DNA of 64,000 bases from Flavobacteriaceae bacterium MAR_2009_75 (GTDB lineage: Bacteria > Bacteroidota > Bacteroidia > Flavobacteriales > Flavobacteriaceae), in assembly GCA_002813285.1 (NCBI GenBank), contig PHTZ01000001.1, positions 4,029,501-4,093,500 of the forward strand, in the 5' to 3' direction. Of the stretch, positions 53,857 to 63,408 are shown piece after piece. The notes under the pieces were generated by a model, which did not search any database, was not told where the DNA came from, and worked only from the letters and a program-made list of their open reading frames with translations. A program made the translations under genes and the position numbers. The first letter of the stretch is position 1; the number at the start of each line of letters is the position of its first letter.

Positions 53857-55647
53857 TTAAGCTTCACAGCTCGTACATTCTTTCTTTTGCCTGAATTTTT
53901 GTGCGGCATTCATACTGTGTTGATAGTACATTGATTTCAGGCCGAGTTTCCATGCGGTCACGTGAATTTTATTAATCTCTTTCACAGGCATTTCAGGGTG
54001 GACAATTATATTCAACGATTGCCCTTGGTCGATGTGGTGTTGCCGTGCAGCTGCTTGATACACGATATCTAGTTGGTCAAGCTCTGAGTATGTCTTGAAA
54101 ACGGCTTTTTCCTCTTCGGTCAAAAAGTCAAGGTGTTGAACCGAACCATCATGATCTCGAATGTCTCTCCAAACCTCTGGGAGGTTCATATCTTTTTCTT
54201 CTAAAAGATCCATCAGAAACGGATTCTTGATAGTAACCTTAATTTTGGCAATATCTTTCACATAACAGTTTGACCAAATGGGTTCGATGCCCTGAGAAAC
54301 CTGGCCTAAAATAAACGCAGATGATGTTGTGGGTGCTATTGCGTTTAACGTCGCGTTACGTCTACCATAGGTTTTTAGAACTTCGGGTTCACCAAAACGT
54401 TCGGCCAATTCTTCCGAAGCTTTGTATGAGCGTTGCTTTATTTCTTTAAATATTTCGTTGTTGAGATTGTATGCCTCTTGACTATCGAACGCCAATCTTT
54501 TTGATTGGAGTAAAGAATGCCAACCTAGGGCACCTAAACCTAAAGCTCTGTTATCTTTTGCAAAATTATAAGCTCTTTCCATAAAGAGAAAAGTCTGTCG
54601 ATCTTCTCTATTTTCAGAATCTCGATAGGCTTCAAGCTTCTCAATAAATTCGGTGATAATGGCATCTAAGAAATATACCATAGTTTCAACGGCATCGGTA
54701 TCTTTCCATTTGTCATAATGCATTAGATTAATGCTAGAAAGCACACACACGAATGACCAATTGTCATTGGAGGGTAACATAATTTCCGTACAAAGGTTAC
54801 TGGCATGAATACGATGGTCTTTTTCTTGATAAACTTCCGAAGCGCCATTATTGGCATTATCTGTAAAGAAAATATAGGGGTAGCCCATTTCTCCTCTACG
54901 CTGCAACACTTTCGCCCATACGGTACGTTTCTCTGTGTCGCCATCAATCATTTCTTGCATCCATTGGTCGGTAACCGTAACCCCATGGGTAAGTTGCTGT
55001 ATCGGGTTACCTTCGGTACCTATCTCCAAGAATTCTAAAATATCTTTATGGTCAATAGGAAGGTAAGGGGAGAAGCGACCGCGCCTTACGGAGCCTTGGC
55101 TCACGACATCGACCATTGATTCGAATAATTGCATTATATGAACGGCACCTGATGCTTGCCCATTATTTTTAACGGCTGACCCACGGGGCCTGATTTTTCC
55201 AAAATAACCAGAAGTACCACCACCGAGTTTCGACATCATTCCGATTTCTGATTGGGTATAAAGAATGTTGCCCATATCATCGTCAACATGAGAGCCAAAG
55301 CAACTAATCGGTAACCCTCTTCTTTTACCAAAATTAGACCAGACCGGTGAAGCTAAAGAGAAAAAACCTTCTGACATATAATGATAGAACTTATCGGCAT
55401 AGCCAGGCATTTTCAAAATTTGCTCGGCTCTTTCACCAATCTCGCGAATACGGCCTTCGGGGGTTACACCTTCGGTAAGGTAACCAGATGACAAAAATTT
55501 ACGACTGTTTTCATTTAACCATTCGAAACCTTCGTTTTCAGATTTTTTATTTAGTTCTGCCAAGGCATTTTTTCGAGCATTGACCAAATCATGGGTGGTT
55601 TCATCTCGTTGGTCAATAGTCTGTTGTAAATCTGTTTTATTCTCCAT
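53857..55647 (-). CDS. nrdA: ribonucleoside-diphosphate reductase, catalytic (alpha) subunit without ATP-cone
   Basis: The 596-residue protein has the class I catalytic core: redox Cys in LPISCFGS (Cys116) and FVCVLSS (Cys301), active-site Asn284, Cys286 and Glu288 in NLCTEIMLPS, and a C-terminal CTSC pair that shuttles electrons. It is shorter than standard NrdA because the N-terminal ATP-cone is missing; that regulatory domain is on the small subunit encoded 3 bp upstream. It reduces ribonucleotides to deoxyribonucleotides. Confidence 0.95.
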   Translation of the reverse strand: MENKTDLQQTIDQRDETTHDLVNARKNALAELNKKSENEGFEWLNENSRKFLSSGYLTEGVTPEGRIREIGERAEQILKMPGYADKFYHYMSEGFFSLASPVWSNFGKRRGLPISCFGSHVDDDMGNILYTQSEIGMMSKLGGGTSGYFGKIRPRGSAVKNNGQASGAVHIMQLFESMVDVVSQGSVRRGRFSPYLPIDHKDILEFLEIGTEGNPIQQLTHGVTVTDQWMQEMIDGDTEKRTVWAKVLQRRGEMGYPYIFFTDNANNGASEVYQEKDHRIHASNLCTEIMLPSNDNWSFVCVLSSINLMHYDKWKDTDAVETMVYFLDAIITEFIEKLEAYRDSENREDRQTFLFMERAYNFAKDNRALGLGALGWHSLLQSKRLAFDSQEAYNLNNEIFKEIKQRSYKASEELAERFGEPEVLKTYGRRNATLNAIAPTTSSAFILGQVSQGIEPIWSNCYVKDIAKIKVTIKNPFLMDLLEEKDMNLPEVWRDIRDHDGSVQHLDFLTEEEKAVFKTYSELDQLDIVYQAAARQHHIDQGQSLNIIVHPEMPVKEINKIHVTAWKLGLKSMYYQHSMNAAQKFRQKKECTSCEA

Positions 55648-55650
55648 AAT

Positions 55651-56925
55651 TTAAAAAAGGTCGTCGCTGGTTATACTTTGTGTTCTCTTGCTATAGTTGA
55701 TGGATCGCTTTACGAAAAAGTCTCCATGTTTTGTTCCGATGATTTCATCATCGAACCATTCGGTCTGCTCAATCAATGATTGATCGATATCGAAAATTTT
55801 TGATATGCCTATACTTTCCAACGAGTTGTTGAAACGATTCTTAATGAACTCGTTGATAACATCTTTAGGTAAAAAGTCAAGTTCGCCTTCTTCAAAAATC
55901 CAGTTGACAATTTTACTTTCGGCGTTAAAAGCTTCTTTGCAAATGTCTTGTATGACTGAAGAGTAGTCATCGTCAAACCACTCCGGGTTCTCATTTTTAA
56001 TAATATTGATAAGGTCGATACCGAAATCGCCATGAATTTGCTCTTCTTTAGAAGTAGCCTCCACTACATTTGATATACCTTTTAATACATTTTTATGCTT
56101 GTTAAAGGCCATAATGATCAAAAACTGAGAAAACAACGAAACATGTTCGATGAACAGAGAGAATAAAAGAATTGACTCTGCATATTCTTTATCATTTTCA
56201 CTTTTTGCATTTTTTAGGGCCGTTTCAAGATAATGTACCCGCTTCATAATTACGGGTTTCTTTTTCAAGGTTTCGAACTCACGGTTTAGGCCTAAAATTT
56301 CCAACAAATGTGAATACGCATCATGATGCCTTACCTCACTTTCGGCAAATGTGGCACCTACAGAACCAATTTCGGGTTTGGGCAAACGTTGATATATATC
56401 GCCCCAAAAAGTCTTTACGGCAACTTCGATTTGCGAAATGGCTAGAAGGGTATTTTTGATTGCACTTCGCTCTACCTCGCTCAAACCTGATTTAAAATCT
56501 TGAATATCGCTCGTAAAATTAAATTCGGTGTGAATCCAGTACGAGTGTCTTATGGCAGCAACGTATTCATATAGTTGCGGATATTCGTATGGTTTTAAGT
56601 TCACCCTTTTTTCAAATACGTTGGTTTTTCGAATTTGAGCCCTTTTGTTTCTATAGATGATATAAGCTTTCGCCACTTCGTGAAACTCACTTTCCATGAG
56701 TGTGGTCTCAACAACATCTTGAACCTCTTCGATGGTAGGAATATAGTTTTCATCCAGACTTTTACGTTTCAATAATATATCATGAACCTTGTCTGCCATA
56801 GGTTGGGCATCACTAATTTGGCCCTGATCTACCGCGGTCATAGCTTTGGTGATGGCGTTCGTAATCTTATGAATGTCAAAAGGTTGGGAGGTATAGTCCC
56901 GTTTAATAATGTGGGTGATTTGCAT
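55651..56925 (-). CDS. nrdB: ribonucleotide reductase radical-generating (beta) subunit with N-terminal ATP-cone
   Basis: The 424-residue protein has an ATP-cone at about 3-93 (ITHIIKRDYTSQPFDIHKIT, then VQDVVETTLMESEFHEVAKA) joined to the ferritin-like NrdB fold. Metal-ligand positions are visible as Glu197 and His200 in ESEVRHHDAY, a further Glu in IEHVSLF, and Glu and His in KEEQIHGDFG; Tyr204 is at the radical-tyrosine position. This matches the NrdB group known from Leeuwenhoekiella, where the cone on beta controls activity, and the dimanganese class Id enzymes of flavobacteria, in which the Tyr is not oxidised. First gene of the leftward operon. Confidence 0.93.
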   Translation of the reverse strand: MQITHIIKRDYTSQPFDIHKITNAITKAMTAVDQGQISDAQPMADKVHDILLKRKSLDENYIPTIEEVQDVVETTLMESEFHEVAKAYIIYRNKRAQIRKTNVFEKRVNLKPYEYPQLYEYVAAIRHSYWIHTEFNFTSDIQDFKSGLSEVERSAIKNTLLAISQIEVAVKTFWGDIYQRLPKPEIGSVGATFAESEVRHHDAYSHLLEILGLNREFETLKKKPVIMKRVHYLETALKNAKSENDKEYAESILLFSLFIEHVSLFSQFLIIMAFNKHKNVLKGISNVVEATSKEEQIHGDFGIDLINIIKNENPEWFDDDYSSVIQDICKEAFNAESKIVNWIFEEGELDFLPKDVINEFIKNRFNNSLESIGISKIFDIDQSLIEQTEWFDDEIIGTKHGDFFVKRSINYSKRTQSITSDDLF

Positions 56926-57512
56926 AGGAAAAGTGTTTGGAACGAATCTAAATAAATCGTTATGTAAAATTCATATTTTATTGCCTACGATTTCGATTAC
57001 CCCAATTCTCTTTTTCAACATTGTTATTAACAACTGCTATTTTGACACAGAAATTATGCTCAAATAATGCCTCGGAAGAAGCGCTTTTTCAGGTGTTCTG
57101 ATAGATGTCAAATTCACTTGGTCATGAACGTTTAAATGGTCGATTTTTTTGTTTTATAGATTTTCTTCTTAAAAAACTATTTGTAATCAGAAACACAATT
57201 CTTAAGTAAAAAGCTTCAATTTGCAGGAAGCGCAGTCAATGAATCGTTCTTAAAATTTGGGAGTTTTCTAGAATTGGTTTATAACAGAGCAAAGGCTTCG
57301 TAAAAGAACAATTTGACCTTATCTAAAATAATCCCACCTTTTAATTTTATTAAATTTCATCATCTTTAATGAAATGCTTATTTGATTATCGATTACGAAT
57401 AAATAGGCTAGTTAAATTCGCGACACTCTAATGTTATAATTTAACTTTTGATTCCGATAGTCATTGGTCTCAATATCGCTTATCTTACATACATAGAAAA
57501 TCAGTTCATTGT
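56926..57512. promoter_or_regulatory. divergent intergenic region between nrdB and the transglutaminase operon
   Basis: This 587-bp AT-rich region must carry both promoters. A 13-bp dyad TTGTTATTAACAA lies at 57021-57033, 96 bp upstream of nrdB, and could be a regulator site. I see no NrdR box of the usual form and no gene. Confidence 0.4.
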
Positions 57513-60500
57513 ATGGCATTAAAAGTTGCGATTAAACATAAGACGGTATATAAATATGACCGTAAAATCAATCTTTCTCCACATATTTTTAGATTGCGTC
57601 CGGCACCTCATAGCAGAACGCCTATCGATGCGTATTCGATAAAAATTAAACCAGAACAGCATTTTTTCAATTGGCAACAGGATCCTTTTGGTAATTATTT
57701 GGCGCGTTTGGTATTTCCTGATAAAACCGATGAACTTTCGATAGACGTAGAGATCATTGCTGACTTAAAAACTATAAATCCTTTTGATTTTTTTGTAGAG
57801 GAAGCGGTTGAAAATTTTCCCTTTAAGTACTCCGAAGAACTAAAGAAAGAATTATTGCCTTATTTGGAAATTACCGAGGAAGGCCCACACCTTAAAAATT
57901 GGTTAAAGCAAATAGACCTTACTCCGCAACGAACTATCGATTTTCTTACGGGGCTTAATCAAAAGCTATACGATTATCTTAATTATACGGTGAGAATGGA
58001 GGTTGGCGTGCAAACCTGTGAACAGACGTTAGATGCACGTTTAGGCTCATGCAGAGATTTTGCATGGCTTTTGGTGCAGACCTTAAGACATTTGGGTTTG
58101 GCCGCACGTTTCGTGTCGGGTTATCTCGTTCAACTTAAGGCCGACGAAAAATCTCTTGATGGCCCCTCTGGCCCAGAAGAAGATTTTACTGATTTGCATG
58201 CTTGGGCCGAGGTATACTTACCCGGTGCCGGGTGGATCGGGCTAGATGCTACATCAGGCCTTTTGGCAGGTGAGGGGCATATACCTTTGGCCTGTACACC
58301 CTCTTTTGAGAGTGCGGCACCCGTATACGGCTTGACAGATCCTTGCGAAACGACTTTCGAATTTGAAAATAAGGTGACACGTATTTTCGAATCTCCTAGG
58401 GTGACCAAACCCTATACTGACGATCAATGGAACGCTATCTATGAACTTGGTTTTAAAGTGGATGAAGAACTTGAGCGGAACGATGTCAGACTTACGATGG
58501 GAGGTGAGCCCACTTTTGTTTCGATAGATGATATGGAAGCCGAAGAATGGAATACATCCGCCGACGGCGAACACAAAAGAAAATTAGCCAGTAAGTTGTC
58601 TACGAAATTATTGGAGGTGTTTGGAAAAGGAGGGGTGCTTCACCATGCTCAAGGAAAATGGTATCCGGGTGAGCCCTTGCCACGATGGCTCATTGGTGTT
58701 CATTGGAGAAAAGACGGAGGGGTTATTTGGCAAGATTCACAATGGCTGGCTTCCTTTTCGGAAACCTATGAACTGCCGGAAAATATTACCGAAATTTTCT
58801 TGCAAACCTTGGCAAAAAACCTAAATAGCGAGTCGAATTCTATTATGCCCGCTTTCGAAGATGCATTCTATTTTTTGTGGGAAGAACGTAAGTTACCTAT
58901 AGATGATGATGCTAAAGAGTATGAAAATAAAGATTCTGCTCTACGAAAAAAACTGGGCGAGGTGCTTGAGCAGGGCACCGGTGAAACTGTTGGGCATGTT
59001 TATCCGCTGGCAGAAAGTAATGGAAATTGGATAACCAACCCGTGGCAATTTAGAGGAGGTGATTTAATCTTGTCACCGGGTAATTCACCGATCGGGCTGA
59101 GACTTCCGTTAGAGTCGTTACCCAAAAAGCCCGAAGTGCCTTCAGAACCAACGGTAGAACCAGAACTTTTTGAAACCAAAGGAAAGCTTCCGGAATATGG
59201 TGTTCTTTTAAAAGAAAGAGCAGATGGAAAAGCTATAACAAAAAAAGAAAAACAACCCTATGTGCGCACCGCGATATGTGCGGAAGTTCGAGAAGACAAA
59301 CTTTTCTTGTACTTGCCGCCTTTGAACAGTGCAGAGGCATTTCTCGACCTGGTGGCAAGTATAGAGGCTACTGCCAAAGAATTGAAGGTACCTGTTTTGT
59401 TAGAGGGTTATGAACCGCCTAAAGATAATAGGTTAGAAGTATTGAAAATTACGCCCGATCCTGGGGTAATTGAAGTCAACGTACACCCGACCAAGAACTG
59501 GAACGAGCTTACCGAAAACACCCTCAAGTTGTATGAAGAGGCCAAGAAAGCCCGTTTAGGAACCGAGAAGTTTATGCTCGACGGAAAACATACCGGTACG
59601 GGAGGGGGCAATCACGTAACGTTGGGGGGCGTGACTCCTGCCGATAGTCCATTGTTGAGAAACCCTCAACTTTTGCGTAGTTTGTTAACGTTCTGGCAGC
59701 ACCATCCGGGCTTATCTTATCTCTTTTCCGGAGCTTTTATTGGCCCTACCAGTCAAGCACCGCGTGTCGATGAGGCCAGGTTAGAGAATTTATACGAACT
59801 TGAAATCGCTTTCTCTCAGATTCCCGATGATAAAGAAGTTCCGTTTTGGCTTACCGATCGCCTTTTCAGGCATTTGTTGACCGATATTACAGGTAATACG
59901 CATCGTGCTGAGTTTTGCATCGATAAATTATATTCACCTGATTCTTCATCGGGGCGATTGGGTATTTTAGAGCTAAGGGCTTTTGATATGCCGCCACATG
60001 CCCAAATGAGCTTAATGCAAATGTTGTTGGTTCGTACCTTGGTATCTTGGTTTTGGAGAAAACCTTACAAACATGATTTGGTACGATGGGGTAGTGAACT
60101 ACATGACAAATTTTTGCTCGAACATTATGTGAAAGAAGATATTGCGGATATTGTATCGCAATTGAATGAAGCAGGTTATCCGTTCAAACTAGAGTGGTTC
60201 GACCCATTCTTTGAGTTCAGGTTTCCCTTATATGGTATGGTCGAAATCAATTCAATGCAGATCGAGTTGCGTATGGCCATTGAACCGTGGAATGTTCTTG
60301 GGGAAGAAATGTCAGGTCGAGGTACCGCCCGCTATGTTGATTCTTCATTAGAGCGGGTTCAGATCAAAGTCAAAAACTTCACGGCCGAACGTTATAATAT
60401 TGCCTGCAACGGGGTCAAAATAGATTTGAGCCCCACAGGTACAAAAGGTGAGTATGTTGCTGGTGTAAGGTATAAGGCTTGGGAGCCCTGGTCTGCGTTA

Positions 60501-60836
60501 CACCCGACAATTGGGGTCGATGTTCCTCTGGTTTTTGATGTGGTCGATATGTGGAATAAAAAATCTATTGGTGGTTGTACTTATTTCGTAGCGCATCCTG
60601 GTGGTCGGTCATATGACACCTACCCCGTTAACAGTTACGAGGCCGAGTCGAGAAGAATCAATCGTTTTTGGGAATTTGGGCATACCCAAGATGAGGTGGT
60701 GCCTGTTGAAACGGGTGAGGTAACAAATTATACGAGCAGAACTGTCGAGCGAAAGAATGCTTCTAGTACATTTGTATATAAAGAGATTCCGGTGAACCCA
60801 GAATATCCGCATGTATTAGATTTGCGTAAGAAGTAA
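57513..60836 (+). CDS. transglutaminase-like and DUF2126 fusion protein
   Basis: The 1107-residue protein begins with a bacterial transglutaminase N-terminal domain (YKYDRKINLSPHIFRLRP) and a papain-like transglutaminase core with Cys in LGSCRDFAWLL and His in DLHAWAEVYLPGAGW, plus the Asp in LDATSG. From about residue 310 to the end it is DUF2126 (GGEPTFVSIDDMEAEEW, GGGNHVTLGG, HAQMSLMQMLLVRTL). Such genes are linked to circularly permuted ATP-grasp genes and predicted to make or process a peptide-like product. No signal peptide is visible. The next gene begins 8 bp downstream. Confidence 0.92.
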   Translation: MALKVAIKHKTVYKYDRKINLSPHIFRLRPAPHSRTPIDAYSIKIKPEQHFFNWQQDPFGNYLARLVFPDKTDELSIDVEIIADLKTINPFDFFVEEAVENFPFKYSEELKKELLPYLEITEEGPHLKNWLKQIDLTPQRTIDFLTGLNQKLYDYLNYTVRMEVGVQTCEQTLDARLGSCRDFAWLLVQTLRHLGLAARFVSGYLVQLKADEKSLDGPSGPEEDFTDLHAWAEVYLPGAGWIGLDATSGLLAGEGHIPLACTPSFESAAPVYGLTDPCETTFEFENKVTRIFESPRVTKPYTDDQWNAIYELGFKVDEELERNDVRLTMGGEPTFVSIDDMEAEEWNTSADGEHKRKLASKLSTKLLEVFGKGGVLHHAQGKWYPGEPLPRWLIGVHWRKDGGVIWQDSQWLASFSETYELPENITEIFLQTLAKNLNSESNSIMPAFEDAFYFLWEERKLPIDDDAKEYENKDSALRKKLGEVLEQGTGETVGHVYPLAESNGNWITNPWQFRGGDLILSPGNSPIGLRLPLESLPKKPEVPSEPTVEPELFETKGKLPEYGVLLKERADGKAITKKEKQPYVRTAICAEVREDKLFLYLPPLNSAEAFLDLVASIEATAKELKVPVLLEGYEPPKDNRLEVLKITPDPGVIEVNVHPTKNWNELTENTLKLYEEAKKARLGTEKFMLDGKHTGTGGGNHVTLGGVTPADSPLLRNPQLLRSLLTFWQHHPGLSYLFSGAFIGPTSQAPRVDEARLENLYELEIAFSQIPDDKEVPFWLTDRLFRHLLTDITGNTHRAEFCIDKLYSPDSSSGRLGILELRAFDMPPHAQMSLMQMLLVRTLVSWFWRKPYKHDLVRWGSELHDKFLLEHYVKEDIADIVSQLNEAGYPFKLEWFDPFFEFRFPLYGMVEINSMQIELRMAIEPWNVLGEEMSGRGTARYVDSSLERVQIKVKNFTAERYNIACNGVKIDLSPTGTKGEYVAGVRYKAWEPWSALHPTIGVDVPLVFDVVDMWNKKSIGGCTYFVAHPGGRSYDTYPVNSYEAESRRINRFWEFGHTQDEVVPVETGEVTNYTSRTVERKNASSTFVYKEIPVNPEYPHVLDLRKK

Positions 60837-60844
60837 TTGATTAT

Positions 60845-63406
60845 ATGCCCTTAACAACCACAAGCTGGCTCAATAGTTATAGTACCGAATATGGTAATGA
60901 TGAAATGTTTTCATCTGACAATTTGGTCAAGCCCCATTGGAAAAACCTTCTGCAAGAATTCGATAGGCTAGGTGTTGATGGGCTAAGTGCTCGACAGAAA
61001 GACATCGATTGGTTGTTGTCTGAAAACGGTGTTACATATAATGTATACAACGACCCTAAGGGTATGAACCGCCCTTGGACCCTAAATGTTTTTCCTTTCT
61101 TACTACATCAAAATGAATGGAAAACGGTAGAAGCAGGTATCAAACAAAGAGCGCGACTACTGGATCTCGTATTGAAAGATATCTACGGAGAGCGTAAACT
61201 TATTAAAGAGGGCATTATTCCTCACGAAGTTATTTATGGGCATCGTGGATTTTTAAGGCAATGTGACTCCATCACATACACTACTGAAAAGTACCTTTCT
61301 ATTTATGCTGCAGATTTGGCGCGGGGTACCGATGGCCGCCTGTGGGTGGTCAATGATCGAACCGAAGCTCCATCAGGTATGGGTTATGCCCTCGAAAATC
61401 GGTCTACGGTCAATAGAATTCTTCCGGAGGTATATGGTAAGCTGAACGTACAAAGGCTTTCTGGCTTTTTCAATGACCTTAACCAGATGTTGATTGATGC
61501 CTCCCCAATTCAAAAAGAGAATCCGAATATTGTTATTTTGACCCCGGGGTCGCATAATGAAACTTATTTTGATCACGCATATTTATCCTCTTTTTTCGGC
61601 TACCCATTGGTTCAAGGAAATGATTTGGTGGTGAGAGATGGGTTTCTATGGATGAAATCTTTAAAAGGTTTAAAACGTATCGATGTGGTTTGGCGAAGGG
61701 TAGACGATCTGTTTGCCGATCCATTGGAACTCAGGGAAGATTCACATTTGGGAGTTGCTGGACTCTTAGATGTGGTCAGAAGAAAAAATGTATCGATAAT
61801 CAACCCGGTCGGTAGTGCGGTGATGGAAAATCCAGGGTTAATTCCTTTCATGCCATCAATATGTAAATTCTTCTTCAATGAAGAACTTATTTTACCGCAG
61901 ATTGCATCATGGTGGTGTGGGCAAGAACTGGAACAAAATTATGTGTTCGATAATTTATCACAACTTGTAATCAAACGAATCGACCGAACCAATCGAGAGA
62001 GTATACACTTCACCGAGTTCATGACTCAAGAAGAACTTAATAAGCTTAAGCAAGAAATTGCCCGTACCCCATATCGTTATGTTGCCCAAGAAAAAATAAA
62101 TTTTTCAACCGCTCCTAATCTTATTGGTGAATCGGTAGAGGCAAGAAATTTGGTGAACCGAACTTTCTGTATCGCCTCGAAAAATGACTACAGTGTAATG
62201 CCGGGAGGTTTGGTTCGCTCGGCACGTGACCGGGAAACTATTCGGGTTTCAAGTCAGCGGGGCGGTACCAGTAAAGATTTTTGGGTGCTACAAGAAGATG
62301 AGATTGACAATAAACCAAATCAACTTTGGCATAAGAGAAGCAATATATCAATATCTGGCCTTAATGATTTGCCCAGTTTAACTGCGGAGAACCTATTTTG
62401 GGCAGGTCGGTATGTAGGTCGAACATTGGTCAACGCGCGATTTCTTCGAATGGTTATTAGACAAATGGCCTTGGTTCAAGATAAAAATCAAAAACCGGAT
62501 ACAATCAAACTTCAAGTGCTGTTAAAAGCCGTTACCAGTCTAACAGGCACAAATCCCGGCTTTCTTGATAAGGATGAGGATGATATTTCAGCAATGAACA
62601 ATCCCATGGAAGAAATGTTATCGGTGTTGTTAGATACCAATAGACCCGGAAGTTTGTCACATAGTATAATGATGTTCAGCAATTCGTACTACTCCATTAG
62701 AAATTTGTGGTCTACCGATATGTGGCGCGTATTTGAGAATATTCAAAAACTTTGGAAGTCTTTTGTAGAAAGTGATAACCGATCTATCAATCATATTCTC
62801 AAAGTTCTAAACCAGTTGATTACACGTTTAATCGCTTTTATGGGTCTGGTAGAAGAAAGTATATTGGTACAACAAGGCTTGTTGCTATATTTTATCGGGC
62901 TGCAACTTGAGCAAAGTATTTTGACTATTACAAAGTGTCGCTCTCTACTTACGATTAAATACGATGAACAAGTGGAGTATGATTTGTTAGAGTGCCTTTT
63001 AACTAGTCATGAGAGTCTAAATATTTACAGATATAGTTATAGATCGTACATTAAGCTAGAGCATGTTTTAGATTTAGTAATCTTAGATTTGGAGTACCCT
63101 CGGTCGTTGACTTTCATGTTGAACAGAATTCAGAAAGATATAGCCCGTTTGCCACATTCGGGGCAAGATAACAGTCTGAGCAATTATCAAAAGACTATTT
63201 TCGAAGCCTTTGCAAAGTTAAGGTTATCTACATCCCACGACTTATCGCGTACAAAATCAGAAAACGATTTTTTACGAAAAGAGTTAGATGATCTCTTCGA
63301 AGAATTATCCGATCTTCTATATCGAACATCTCAGTCGATTACAGGTACTTATTTTAGTCATACCAATGCCCAAAATCAGCTGGTCACACAGTCTTTCCCA
63401 TTTTAG
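60845..63406 (+). CDS. circularly permuted ATP-grasp and alpha-E fusion protein
   Basis: The 853-residue protein has a circularly permuted type 2 ATP-grasp domain (DUF404/DUF407, about 1-480; FFNDLNQMLIDASPIQKENP, GGLVRSARDRE) and an alpha-helical alpha-E domain (DUF403, about 510-845; LTAENLFWAGRYVGRT). The usual state is two separate genes; here they are fused. ATP-grasp enzymes join a carboxylate to an amine, so this is the probable peptide ligase of the operon. Its stop is 2 bp from the next start. Confidence 0.92.
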   Translation: MPLTTTSWLNSYSTEYGNDEMFSSDNLVKPHWKNLLQEFDRLGVDGLSARQKDIDWLLSENGVTYNVYNDPKGMNRPWTLNVFPFLLHQNEWKTVEAGIKQRARLLDLVLKDIYGERKLIKEGIIPHEVIYGHRGFLRQCDSITYTTEKYLSIYAADLARGTDGRLWVVNDRTEAPSGMGYALENRSTVNRILPEVYGKLNVQRLSGFFNDLNQMLIDASPIQKENPNIVILTPGSHNETYFDHAYLSSFFGYPLVQGNDLVVRDGFLWMKSLKGLKRIDVVWRRVDDLFADPLELREDSHLGVAGLLDVVRRKNVSIINPVGSAVMENPGLIPFMPSICKFFFNEELILPQIASWWCGQELEQNYVFDNLSQLVIKRIDRTNRESIHFTEFMTQEELNKLKQEIARTPYRYVAQEKINFSTAPNLIGESVEARNLVNRTFCIASKNDYSVMPGGLVRSARDRETIRVSSQRGGTSKDFWVLQEDEIDNKPNQLWHKRSNISISGLNDLPSLTAENLFWAGRYVGRTLVNARFLRMVIRQMALVQDKNQKPDTIKLQVLLKAVTSLTGTNPGFLDKDEDDISAMNNPMEEMLSVLLDTNRPGSLSHSIMMFSNSYYSIRNLWSTDMWRVFENIQKLWKSFVESDNRSINHILKVLNQLITRLIAFMGLVEESILVQQGLLLYFIGLQLEQSILTITKCRSLLTIKYDEQVEYDLLECLLTSHESLNIYRYSYRSYIKLEHVLDLVILDLEYPRSLTFMLNRIQKDIARLPHSGQDNSLSNYQKTIFEAFAKLRLSTSHDLSRTKSENDFLRKELDDLFEELSDLLYRTSQSITGTYFSHTNAQNQLVTQSFPF

Positions 63407-63408
63407 AT

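Noticed and set aside
55651-56925. ATP-cone read as a sign of a misjoined nrdA fragment
   Set aside because: The cone is followed without a break by a complete NrdB with its metal-ligand motifs, and this fusion is known in marine flavobacteria.
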